Shown here: piece after piece, positions 45,835 to 55,025 of the stretch
Numbering within the stretch: position 1 is the stretch's first letter
Layout: each line of letters begins with the position of its first letter
From: Massilia sp. Root418
GTDB taxonomy: Bacteria; Pseudomonadota; Gammaproteobacteria; Burkholderiales; Burkholderiaceae_D
DNA: 64,000 nucleotides
NCBI RefSeq assembly: GCF_001425265.1
Contig: NZ_LMEC01000021.1
Location: 62,001 to 126,000 of the forward strand
Direction of reading: 5' to 3'
Position numbers and translations under genes: made by a program
The notes under the pieces: model-generated
Database searches by the model: none
Seen by the model: only the letters and a program-made list of their open reading frames with translations
Told to the model about the DNA's origin: nothing

Positions 45835-47208
45835 CTATCTCGGCTCGACTATCGTTCCAGCCGCCGTGTCGCGCACCGTGTATCCCGCCGCCTCGATGGC
45901 CAGGCGCGTGGCATCGGCGTCAGCCCAGCGCCTCTCCGACCGCGCCAGGTCGCGCGCGGCGGCCAGCCCACGGATCGGTTCCGGTATCGCGTGCCGTGGC
46001 GGCGCCCACGCATCCAGGCCCAGGCCCAGTACCTGGTCCAGCCAGCGCAGGGTGGCTTTCTGCACGTCGCCTGGCAGCCGCGATTTCAGCAGCTCCCACA
46101 TCAGGGCCAATACCCTGGCGGTGTTCAGGTCCTGGTTCAATTCGGCCTGCATGGCTTGCCGGTAGCCGGCGTCGGCCTGGCCGCCGTCCGGCAGGCGGTG
46201 ATAGGCCTGGCGCAAACGGCCCAGTGCCGTCTGCGCGGCGTCGAGCGCGTGCCACGAAAAGGCCAGCGGCGAGCGGTAGTGGGCGGACAGCACCAGGTAG
46301 CGGTAGGCCAGCGGGTCGTAGTCACGATCCCCCAGCGCGGCTAGCCGAAGGAAACTGCCGTCGGACTTCGACATCTTGTCGCTGCCTTCGAGCTTCAGGA
46401 AGGCGCCGTGCAGCCAGTAGCGTGCCGGCGGGTGGCTGTGGCAGGCCTCGTGCTGGGCGATCTCGTTGGTATGGTGGACCGGTATATGGTCTTCGCCGCC
46501 GATATGGATATCGAACAGCGCACCCAGGTAGCGGGTCGACATGGCGGAGCACTCGATGTGCCAGCCGGGGAAGCCGCGGCCCCAGGGGCTGTCCCATTCC
46601 ATCTGGCGCTGTTCCGGACCGCTGAATTTCCATAGCGCGAAATCGGTCGCGGAGCGCTTGTCGCGTATGTCCACGCGGTGCCCGGACTGCTGCCCGGCGA
46701 TGTTAAGGCGCGCCAGGTGGCCGTAGCGCTCCAGGCGCTGCGTGTCGAAGTAGATGCCGTCCGCCGTGCGGTAGGTGTAGCCGTTGCGCTCGATGTCGGC
46801 AATGAACGCGATCTGTTCCTGGATGTGCTCCGTGGCGCGCGCCCACACACCCGGCGCCTGGATGTGCAACTGCGCGAGGTCGTGCTGAAAGGCCCTGGTG
46901 TAGAACTCGGCGATATCCCACGCGGACTGGCTGGTGCGGCGGCTGCCTTTTTCCATCTTGTCTTCGCCGGTGTCGGCGTCCGACGTGAGGTGGCCGACGT
47001 CTGTGATGCACAGAACGTGCGCGACTTCATAACCGTTCAGCGCAAGCACGCGGCGCAGGATGTCGCCGAACAGGTAGGTGCGCAGGTTGCCGATGTGGGC
47101 GTAGTCGTAGACGGTCGGGCCGCACGCGTACAGGCCGGCCTTGCCGGGTTGGAGAGGCTCGAAGGGGCGCAGCTTGCGCTCGTAGGTGTCGTACAGCATT
47201 AGCTCCAT
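45835..47208 (-). CDS. cysS: Cysteinyl-tRNA synthetase, divergent type
   Basis: A 457-aa class I synthetase with zinc Cys and HIGH-type motif in YACGPTVYDYAHIGNLRTY (about 30-46), zinc site GWHIECSAMS, HHTNEIAQHEA, and KMSKSDGSF (about 278). The segment VGHLTSDADTGEDKMEKG differs from the form usual in betaproteobacteria (which have ITDIDDKIIKRA-like text), so this looks like a second or transferred CysS. Start at ATG 47208, preceded by GGAG just after an intrinsic terminator (see attenuator). It sits between Lys/Ala-rich paralogues 1 and 2. Confidence 0.9.
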   Translation of the reverse strand: MELMLYDTYERKLRPFEPLQPGKAGLYACGPTVYDYAHIGNLRTYLFGDILRRVLALNGYEVAHVLCITDVGHLTSDADTGEDKMEKGSRRTSQSAWDIAEFYTRAFQHDLAQLHIQAPGVWARATEHIQEQIAFIADIERNGYTYRTADGIYFDTQRLERYGHLARLNIAGQQSGHRVDIRDKRSATDFALWKFSGPEQRQMEWDSPWGRGFPGWHIECSAMSTRYLGALFDIHIGGEDHIPVHHTNEIAQHEACHSHPPARYWLHGAFLKLEGSDKMSKSDGSFLRLAALGDRDYDPLAYRYLVLSAHYRSPLAFSWHALDAAQTALGRLRQAYHRLPDGGQADAGYRQAMQAELNQDLNTARVLALMWELLKSRLPGDVQKATLRWLDQVLGLGLDAWAPPRHAIPEPIRGLAAARDLARSERRWADADATRLAIEAAGYTVRDTAAGTIVEPR

Positions 47209-47219
47209 GGTGGACTCCA

Positions 47220-47389
47220 AAAAGACAAAAGGCCACAGGAGCAAAGACTCGCTGTGGCCGATAGAAAACTGAGGATGTGTGGGGTGAACGCGATCAGCAG
47301 GCTTCTATGGCCTGCGGCGACATGCTGCAAAGTGAGGGGATGTCTTGAACATGCCTGGATACTAGCACGAGTCGCGGCGAGGGTGCCAA
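47220..47389 (-). promoter_or_regulatory. cysS promoter and candidate transcription attenuator
   Basis: On the minus strand: TTGGCA (47389-47384) and an extended -10, TGC-TAGTAT (-10 at 47364-47359), spacer 19. Transcription would start near 47352, where a 15-codon frame MFKTSPHFAACRRRP with one Cys codon begins. Then come three competing structures: GCAGGC/GCCTGC (47315-47297), GGCCATAGAA pairing with TTCTAT-C-GGCC (47312-47303 with 47266-47256), and a terminator GGCCACAG...CTGTGGCC plus T-run (47259-47220), which ends just before the cysS ribosome-binding site. Confidence 0.6.
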
Positions 47390-47390
47390 C

Positions 47391-47485
47391 TGTAAGCAAT
47401 TACAGCGAGTTGTAAGCACGTGTAAAGGCCGTCAACTGCCGGGATGCGGGGCGCGTTTTCTGCTCAGTGACACGGCAAATGTGCA
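47391..47485 (+). promoter_or_regulatory. Duplicated promoter block, copy 2, with phased GTAA motifs
   Basis: Counterpart of 45216-45311. GTAA at 47392, 47412 and 47422 with exactly the same spacing (20 and 10 nt) as in copy 1, followed by the shared GCTCAGTGACACGGCAAA segment. It lies upstream of paralogues 2 and 3 and next to the divergent cysS promoter. Confidence 0.65.
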
Positions 47486-47580
47486 CGAGATAGAGGAAGC
47501 AGCAAAGCCAGCTGCCCCTGCAGTGAAGTAAGCAGTAAAAACACACTAAACCGTTTATATCATTACAGAGGAAATACATC

Positions 47581-47931
47581 ATGACCAAGACCATCGCTAC
47601 CCTGATCGCCGGCCTGTTCGCTACCGCAGCTTTCGCTCAAACCCCGGCTCCAGCGGCCGCACCAGCACCTTCGGCCAAGACCGAAGCGGTTGCCGCCAAG
47701 GCTGAAGTGAAGGAAGCGGCCAAGACCGATGTCAAGGCGGAAGCCAAGGCCGAGCCAGCGAAGGAACACAAGAAGGCCGTGAAGAAGGCGCAGCACGCCA
47801 AGACCGGTAAGGAAGCCAAGCCTGCAGAAAAAACCGCGAGCGCCCCGGCTGCAACTCCGGCAACCCCGGCCGCTCCGGCCACGCCAGCAGCACCGGCAGT
47901 CGCAGCGGCCACCGCGCCGGCAGCGAAGTAA
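47581..47931 (+). CDS. Exported Lys/Ala-rich low-complexity protein, paralogue 2
   Basis: A 116-aa protein; signal peptide MTKTIATLIAGLFATAAFA, mature start QTPAPA. A charged middle (KAEVKEAAKTDVKAEAKAE, then KEHKKAVKKAQHAK) is followed by an Ala/Pro/Thr tail (ATPATPAAPATPAAP). Domain order differs from paralogue 1, where the Pro/Ala run comes first. An AGAGGAAA site precedes the ATG. It is 46 nt upstream of paralogue 3 and probably co-transcribed with it. Confidence 0.78.
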   Translation: MTKTIATLIAGLFATAAFAQTPAPAAAPAPSAKTEAVAAKAEVKEAAKTDVKAEAKAEPAKEHKKAVKKAQHAKTGKEAKPAEKTASAPAATPATPAAPATPAAPAVAAATAPAAK

Positions 47932-47977
47932 TCGCAGCACAGAATACATACCCCAACACTGAACAAGGAAAACTATC

Positions 47978-48334
47978 ATGACCAAGACCATCGCTACCCT
48001 GATCGCCGGCCTGTTTGCTACCGCTGCATTCGCTCAATCGCCAGCCCCTGCCGCCGCAGCAGCGCCTTCGGCCAAGACCGAAGCCAAAGCTGTCAAGGCT
48101 GAAGCCAAGGAAACCAAGGAAGCCGTGAAAGCGGAAGCCAAAGCGGAGAAGGCCGACAAGCCGAAAGAGACGACGCATGCCAAGGACGGCAAGCATGCCG
48201 AGAAAGCTGCGCACGCGGCCACCCCGGCGACTCCGGCCATCCCGGCGACGCCTGCATCGGCCGGCACGGCTGCCGTGCCCGCAACGGCTGCGACGCCGGC
48301 CGCACCTGCCGCGCCTGCGCACGTCAAGAAGTAA
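47978..48334 (+). CDS. Exported Lys/Ala-rich low-complexity protein, paralogue 3
   Basis: A 118-aa protein whose first 19 residues are identical to those of paralogue 2 (MTKTIATLIAGLFATAAFA), then QSPAPAAAAAPSAKTEAKAV. A Lys/Glu/Ala helix-prone middle with a His-containing part (KETTHAKDGKHAEKAAHA) precedes an Ala/Pro/Thr tail that ends AHVKK. Tandem duplicate of paralogue 2, followed by a strong terminator. Function unknown. Confidence 0.78.
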   Translation: MTKTIATLIAGLFATAAFAQSPAPAAAAAPSAKTEAKAVKAEAKETKEAVKAEAKAEKADKPKETTHAKDGKHAEKAAHAATPATPAIPATPASAGTAAVPATAATPAAPAAPAHVKK

Positions 48335-48352
48335 TTCCCGGCGCTTCGCGTC

Positions 48353-48377
48353 AGCCCCGCTTCGGCGGGGCTTTTTC
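48353..48377 (+). terminator. Rho-independent terminator of Lys/Ala-rich paralogues 2-3
   Basis: AGCCCCGC-TTCG-GCGGGGCT followed by a T-run, 18 nt after the stop of paralogue 3. Confidence 0.95.
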
Positions 48378-48534
48378 GTTTCAGGATGGCGCCCGCGCCC
48401 GCAGCCTCCAAGCCTGTCAAGCCTGTTAAGCCTGAGACATCGCGCGCGGGCGTGTCTATTTTTGTAATTTTTTTGACTCCGCCACCGCCACTGTTTAACT
48501 TGGGCCGCCTGAAAACGGACCCTTGGAGACAGAC

Positions 48535-50100
48535 ATGGCAGCTCGTATCAACGCATTGATCGTGGCCGGCTTGCTGGCCGGCGCAACCGCCAGCGCCTGC
48601 GCGCAGAACGGCACGATCTGGATCACCGTGGGCGACGCCGCCTACGCACAGCTCAAGAAGGACGCGCCACAACTGGTCAAGCGCGAGAGCCGCGCCACCA
48701 TGGTCACCAGCTCCGCAGCCGCCAACGGCATCGCCGCCGCGCAGGAAAAGGTGCACCTGGTGGAAGTGAGCGAGCAGCAGATGCTGGCCCTGTCGGCAGC
48801 GGTGCACAAGGAACTGCACCGCTGCGGCGGCTTCATGGCGCACGCCAGCGAAGCGGCCGGCATCACCGCGCTGGCGCCCAAGGCCACGCTGGCCGCGCTG
48901 GCGGTGCCGCGTCCGTCCTACGTGATCGACCAGCAGACCGTCATCAATCCGCTGCTGCCGCAGATGCAGGGCTCCAACATCGCCCAGACCATCATCGACC
49001 TGTCCGCGCACACCAACCGTTACTACACCACCGCCAGCGGCGTGGCGGCGTCGAACTGGCTCAAGCAGAAGTGGGCCAGCATGGCCGCCGGCCGCAGCGA
49101 CATCAGCGTGACCCAGTTCACGCACGCGGCCTATCCGCAGAAATCGGTGATCGCCACCATCGCCGGCACGGACAACGCCGCCGAAGTGGTGGTGCTGGGC
49201 GGCCACCTTGATTCGATCAACGGCAGCGGCACCGGCGAGACGACCCGCGCGCCCGGCGCGGACGACGACGCATCCGGCATCGCCAGCATGACCGAGGTGC
49301 TGCGCGTGATCATCGCCAGCGGCTACAAGCCGCGCCGCACCATCAAGCTGATCGGCTACGCGGCCGAGGAAGTGGGCCTGCGCGGATCGCAGGAAATCGC
49401 GCAGTACCACAAGAACAACAACGTCAACGTGGTGGGCGTGATGCAGCTGGACATGACCAACTACAAGGGTTCGCCGTCCGACATCTACCTCTACACCGAC
49501 TACACCGACAGCCAGCAGAACAGCTTCGTCGCCAACCTGATCACCACCTACCAGCCCACGCTGACCATCGGCTACGACAAGTGCGGCTACGGCTGCTCGG
49601 ACCACGCTTCCTGGACCGCGCAGGGCTACTGGGCCTCGATGCCGTTCGAGACCTCCTTCACCCAGGACAACCCCTACATCCACACCGCCAACGATACCTA
49701 CGCCAACAGCGGCAACCAGGCCGACCACGCACTCAAGTTCGCGCGCCTGGGTCTGAGCTTCGCGGTGGAGCTGGGCAGCGACGGTCCCGGCGTGGTGCCG
49801 CTGCCCGACAAGGTGGAGACTTTCAGCGGCAGCCTGACGCGCGGCCAGACCCGCAGCTTCGGTCCCTTCAAGGCCGGCGCCGGCAGCTTCAAGGCGTCCA
49901 CCACCGGCAGCGGCGACGCCGACCTGTACGTGCGCAAGGCCAGCGTGCCCACCACCGGGACCTATGACTGCAAATCGGACGGCGCCACCAGTACCGAGAG
50001 CTGCACCATCACCATGGCCGCCAGCGGCGACGTGTACGTGCTGCTGAACGGCTACGCCGCCTCCAGCTATACGCTGACGGTAACGTACCGCCCGCAATAA
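48535..50100 (+). CDS. Secreted M28-family aminopeptidase with PPC domain
   Basis: A 521-aa exported zinc aminopeptidase of the Vibrio leucine-aminopeptidase type. Signal peptide about 1-22 (ends SACAQN). After a propeptide comes the catalytic domain with metal ligands His-Asp in LGGHLDSIN, Asp in PGADDDASG, Glu pair in YAAEEVGLRGS, Asp in VMQLDMTNY and His in YIHTANDTY; CGYGCSDH forms a likely disulfide. A C-terminal pre-peptidase (PPC) domain (about 425-521) is usually removed after secretion. The ATG at 48535 follows TTGGAGACAGAC. Confidence 0.92.
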   Translation: MAARINALIVAGLLAGATASACAQNGTIWITVGDAAYAQLKKDAPQLVKRESRATMVTSSAAANGIAAAQEKVHLVEVSEQQMLALSAAVHKELHRCGGFMAHASEAAGITALAPKATLAALAVPRPSYVIDQQTVINPLLPQMQGSNIAQTIIDLSAHTNRYYTTASGVAASNWLKQKWASMAAGRSDISVTQFTHAAYPQKSVIATIAGTDNAAEVVVLGGHLDSINGSGTGETTRAPGADDDASGIASMTEVLRVIIASGYKPRRTIKLIGYAAEEVGLRGSQEIAQYHKNNNVNVVGVMQLDMTNYKGSPSDIYLYTDYTDSQQNSFVANLITTYQPTLTIGYDKCGYGCSDHASWTAQGYWASMPFETSFTQDNPYIHTANDTYANSGNQADHALKFARLGLSFAVELGSDGPGVVPLPDKVETFSGSLTRGQTRSFGPFKAGAGSFKASTTGSGDADLYVRKASVPTTGTYDCKSDGATSTESCTITMAASGDVYVLLNGYAASSYTLTVTYRPQ

Positions 50101-50122
50101 GGACTATTGTTTCAAATATAAG

Positions 50123-50150
50123 TTGAACGCGGCGATGGGAGATGTATAAT
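50123..50150 (+). promoter_or_regulatory. Sigma-70 promoter of the thi operon
   Basis: TTGAAC at 50123-50128, 16-nt spacer, TATAAT at 50145-50150, just upstream of the TPP riboswitch; transcription would start near 50157. Confidence 0.72.
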
Positions 50151-50174
50151 TCGATTCGCTGCCGCAAGGCGGCA

Positions 50175-50260
50175 CACGCTAGGGGTCCTGCGTCGCGAAA
50201 GCGCGCGGGTGAGAAATACCCTCCGAACCTGATCTGGATAATGCCAGCGAAGGGAAGCTT
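50175..50260 (+). ncRNA. TPP riboswitch (THI element)
   Basis: The conserved thiamine-pyrophosphate aptamer: GCTAGGGGTCC at the 5' side, GGGTGAGAAATACCC in the pyrimidine-binding arm, CCTGATCTGGATAATGCCAG and GCGAAGGGAAGC closing helix P1 at the 3' side. It controls the following thiCSGDE operon. Confidence 0.96.
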
Positions 50261-50329
50261 TAGGCCTCCATCCGCCACGCCGCGCGCCCGCACTTTGGGT
50301 GGTCCGGCGCTGCACGGATTTGCCGAACC

Positions 50330-50362
50330 CTCCTTTGCTGGCTCCTGTAGCCAACAAAGGAG
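50330..50362 (+). promoter_or_regulatory. Hairpin that hides the thiC ribosome-binding site
   Basis: CTCCTTTG (50330-50337) pairs with CAAAGGAG (50355-50362), with an inner stem TGGCT/AGCCA. The 3' arm contains the AAAGGAG site of thiC, 4 nt before its ATG. There is no T-run, so the riboswitch probably acts on translation. Confidence 0.75.
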
Positions 50363-50366
50363 CCAA

Positions 50367-52259
<1,893 letters not shown>

Positions 52260-52264
52260 GCGCG

Positions 52265-52468
52265 ATGATCCCGATTGAACTGAACGGCGAGCCGCGCAGC
52301 GTGCCGCCGCAGCACAGCCTGCAGGCGCTGGTGGAGGAGCTGGGGCTGGCGCACCAGGCGCTGGCGCTGGCGGTGAACCGCACCGTGGTGCCGCGCCAGG
52401 CGTGGGGCGAGCGCGCCCTGCAGGCGCAGGACAAGGTGGACATCGTGCGCGCCATCGGCGGCGGCTGA
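52265..52468 (+). CDS. thiS: Sulfur carrier protein ThiS
   Basis: A 67-aa ubiquitin-like protein (MIPIELNGEPRSVPPQHSL at the start, VDIVRAIGGG at the end) with the C-terminal Gly-Gly that is adenylated and thiocarboxylated to carry sulfur to ThiG. Only 5 nt after thiC; no thiO lies between, as it does in several relatives. An REP-like palindrome follows before thiG. Confidence 0.92.
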   Translation: MIPIELNGEPRSVPPQHSLQALVEELGLAHQALALAVNRTVVPRQAWGERALQAQDKVDIVRAIGGG

Positions 52469-52491
52469 GTTCGGCGGACCGATGCCTGTTT

Positions 52492-52522
52492 CGTAGGGCG
52501 GGTTAGCGCAGCGTAACCCGCC
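52492..52522. repeat. REP-like palindrome (locus 5, single unit, inside the thi operon)
   Basis: One CGTAGGGCGGGTTAGC ... GTAACCCGCC unit between thiS and thiG, 24 nt after the thiS stop and 36 nt before the thiG start. Confidence 0.88.
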
Positions 52523-52558
52523 ATTGCGCGGCCTACCAATACAACTTGGAGAATGAAT

Positions 52559-53368
52559 ATGCGTGACCAGAACCAGAATCAGAACGTCAGCGACGACCTG
52601 CTGACCATCGCAGGAAAAAGCTACAACTCGCGCCTGTTGGTAGGCAGCGGCAAGTACAAGGACCTGCAGCAGACCCGCGAGGCGACCGACGCCGCGGCGG
52701 CGGAAATCATCACCGTGGCGATCCGCCGCGTGAACATCGGCCAGGACCCGAAGGCGCCCAGCCTGCTGGACGTGCTGCCGCCGTCGCAGTACACCATCCT
52801 GCCCAACACGGCCGGCTGCTACACGGCCAGGGACGCGGTCTACACGCTGCAAATGGCGCGCGAGCTGCTGAACGGCCACAAGCTGGTGAAGCTGGAAGTG
52901 CTGGGCGACGAGAAGACCCTGTTCCCCAACATGCCGGAAACGCTGGTGGCGGCGAAGGAGCTGGTGCAGGACGGCTTCGACGTGATGGTGTACTGCAGCG
53001 ATGATCCGATCCAGGCGCGCATGCTGGAGGACATCGGCTGCGTGGCGGTGATGCCGCTGGCGTCGCTGATCGGCTCCGGCATGGGCATCCTCAATCCCTG
53101 GAACCTGTCGCTCATCATCGAGCAGGCCCGGGTGCCGGTGCTGGTGGACGCGGGCGTGGGCACGGCCTCGGACGCAGCCATCGCCATGGAACTGGGCTGC
53201 GACGGCGTGCTGATGAACACCGCCATCGCCGGCGCGCAGGACCCCGTGCGCATGGCGCGCGCCATGAAGCTGGGCGTGCAGGCCGGCCGCGAGGCCTTCC
53301 TGGCCGGCCGCATCGCGCGCAAGTTCGCTGCCTCGCCGTCGTCGCCGATGGCGGGCCGCATGGTATGA
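52559..53368 (+). CDS. thiG: Thiazole synthase ThiG
   Basis: A 269-aa TIM-barrel enzyme that forms the thiazole from DXP, dehydroglycine and ThiS thiocarboxylate. Motifs: LLVGSGKYKDLQQTREA, LPNTAGCYTARDAVY, KLEVLGDEKTLFPN with the DXP-binding Lys, and VLVDAGVGTASDAAIAMELG. The ATG at 52559 is chosen over 52553 because GGAG at 52548-52551 is then 7 nt away instead of 1. Its stop overlaps thiD by ATGA. Confidence 0.96.
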   Translation: MRDQNQNQNVSDDLLTIAGKSYNSRLLVGSGKYKDLQQTREATDAAAAEIITVAIRRVNIGQDPKAPSLLDVLPPSQYTILPNTAGCYTARDAVYTLQMARELLNGHKLVKLEVLGDEKTLFPNMPETLVAAKELVQDGFDVMVYCSDDPIQARMLEDIGCVAVMPLASLIGSGMGILNPWNLSLIIEQARVPVLVDAGVGTASDAAIAMELGCDGVLMNTAIAGAQDPVRMARAMKLGVQAGREAFLAGRIARKFAASPSSPMAGRMV

Positions 53369-54312
53369 CGGCGGGCGCGGCTAGCCCCATGCAGGACGGA
53401 CCCGTCGGCGACGCCGGGCCGCGGCAGCGCTGCGTGCTGGTGTTTTCAGGCGCCGACCCGTCCGGCGGCGCCGGCATCGCGGCCGACATCCTGGCCATCC
53501 ACGCGCAGGGGGCGCATGCGCTGCCCGTGATTACCGCGCTCACGGTGCAGGACAACGACCGCGTCTACGAGGTGCTGCCGGTGGAGCCAGAGCTGGTGCT
53601 GCGCCAGGCCCGCGCGCTGGCGGCCAAGGGCAGCATCGACGCGGTGAAGATCGGCATTCCCGGCAGCGCCGCCAACGCGCGTGCCATCGCGCAGCTGATC
53701 CGGGAGCTGCGCGCGCTGCCTGGCGGGCGCGCGGCCAGCCTGCCCGTCGTGCTCGATCCGGTGCTGGCCAGCGGTCACGGCGACCTGCTCTCGCGCGGCG
53801 ACGCGGTGCAGGCGCTGGCGCCGCTGCTGCCGCTGGTCACGCTGCTCACGCCCAACGGGCTGGAAGCGGCGGCGCTGGCGTCGGCCTACGGCAGCGCCGG
53901 CGCCGTAGCCGAAGCTGCAGCCCACGCCCACGCCGGCGACGAGGCGTCGGCCCGGCACGCGGCGCAGGTGTTGCTGGAGCAGGGCTGCCGCCACGTGCTG
54001 GTCACCGGCGGCCATGGCAGCGGCGACATCGTCATCAACCGCTGGTTCAGCGCGGCCGCAGGGCAGGGCGGCGCCGGCCCGTTCCAGGGCCATGCTTACA
54101 ACCAGGGCCAGGGCCAGGGCCACGGCTGGAGCTGGGCGCGCCTGCCGGGCGGATTCCACGGCAGCGGCTGCACGCTGGCCGCCGCCATTGCCGGCCTGCT
54201 GGCGCACGGCTTCCCCATGCAGCAGGCGCTGGCGCGCGCGCAGGGCTACACCCACCGCGCGCTGGCCGCCGCCTTTGCCATCGCCCCCGGCCAGCGCATC
54301 CCGCAGCGCTAG
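53365..54312 (+). CDS. thiD: Hydroxymethylpyrimidine (phosphate) kinase ThiD
   Basis: A 315-aa ribokinase-fold kinase that phosphorylates HMP and HMP-P. It has FSGADPSGGAGIAADI at the substrate end, AVKIGIPGSAANARAI, PVVLDPVLASGHG and the catalytic GGFHGSGCTLAAAIAG. Longer than the usual 265-280 aa because of an N-terminal extension and a Gly/Gln-rich insertion (GQGGAGPFQGHAYNQGQGQG) just before the active site. Coupled to thiG by ATGA overlap. Confidence 0.93.
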   Translation: MTAGAASPMQDGPVGDAGPRQRCVLVFSGADPSGGAGIAADILAIHAQGAHALPVITALTVQDNDRVYEVLPVEPELVLRQARALAAKGSIDAVKIGIPGSAANARAIAQLIRELRALPGGRAASLPVVLDPVLASGHGDLLSRGDAVQALAPLLPLVTLLTPNGLEAAALASAYGSAGAVAEAAAHAHAGDEASARHAAQVLLEQGCRHVLVTGGHGSGDIVINRWFSAAAGQGGAGPFQGHAYNQGQGQGHGWSWARLPGGFHGSGCTLAAAIAGLLAHGFPMQQALARAQGYTHRALAAAFAIAPGQRIPQR

Positions 54313-54344
54313 CCGCCACATCATCCAAGAAAGTGAGACACGCC

Positions 54345-54980
54345 ATGCAAGGACTTTATCTGGTAACCCCCGACTGGGACGACACTTCCCGCCTGCTCGA
54401 CGTGAGCGAGCAGGCGCTGGCCGAAGGCGTGGCACTGCTGCAGTACCGCCACAAGGAAGCCTGCGCCGAGCTGCGCATGGAGCAGAGCGTGGCGCTGCTG
54501 GCGCTGTGCCGCCGCTACCGAGTGCCGTTCATCGTCAACGACCACGTTGACCTGTGCCTGCTGATCGGCGCCGACGGCGTGCACCTGGGCGGCACCGACG
54601 CGCGCATCGGCCAGACCCGCGCGCTGCTGGGGCCGGGCGCCATCATCGGCGCTTCCTGCTACGGCGAGATGCAGCTGGCGCTGGACGCGCAGGACGCGGG
54701 CGCCACCTATGTGGCCTTCGGCGGCTTCTATCCTTCGCGCGTGAAGCAGTACGCCGTCACCACCCAGCCGGCCATCCTGGACGAGGCGCGCCGGCGCATC
54801 GCGCTGCCGCGCGTGGTCATCGGCGGCATGACGCCGCAGAACGCCGCGCCGCTGGTGGCGCGCGGGGCGCAGATGGTGGCCTGCGTGAGCGGCGTCTACA
54901 TGGCGCCGGAGCCGGCCCGCGCCGTGCGCGATTTCAACGCCCTGTTCGCGTCGGAAGAAATTCGCTCCAACGCGGCGTGA
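54345..54980 (+). CDS. thiE: Thiamine-phosphate synthase ThiE
   Basis: A 211-aa TIM barrel that joins HMP-PP and thiazole phosphate. Motifs: LYLVTPDWDDTSRLL, LLQYRHKEACAELR (usually QxRxK; here QYRHKEA), PFIVNDHVDLCLLIGADGVHLGG and GGMTPQNAAPLVARGAQMVA. The ATG at 54345 is preferred over the GTG at 54333 because AAGTGAG then sits at normal distance. Last gene of the thi operon. Confidence 0.94.
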   Translation: MQGLYLVTPDWDDTSRLLDVSEQALAEGVALLQYRHKEACAELRMEQSVALLALCRRYRVPFIVNDHVDLCLLIGADGVHLGGTDARIGQTRALLGPGAIIGASCYGEMQLALDAQDAGATYVAFGGFYPSRVKQYAVTTQPAILDEARRRIALPRVVIGGMTPQNAAPLVARGAQMVACVSGVYMAPEPARAVRDFNALFASEEIRSNAA

Positions 54981-55025
54981 TCGTTTTATAATCGGTCGCA
55001 TTATCTTCCGCTCAAGGTTGCGACC

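Noticed and set aside
47220..47389. T-box riboswitch for cysS
   Set aside because: No T-box consensus, Stem I motifs or specifier loop can be seen; the simpler competing hairpins explain the region better.
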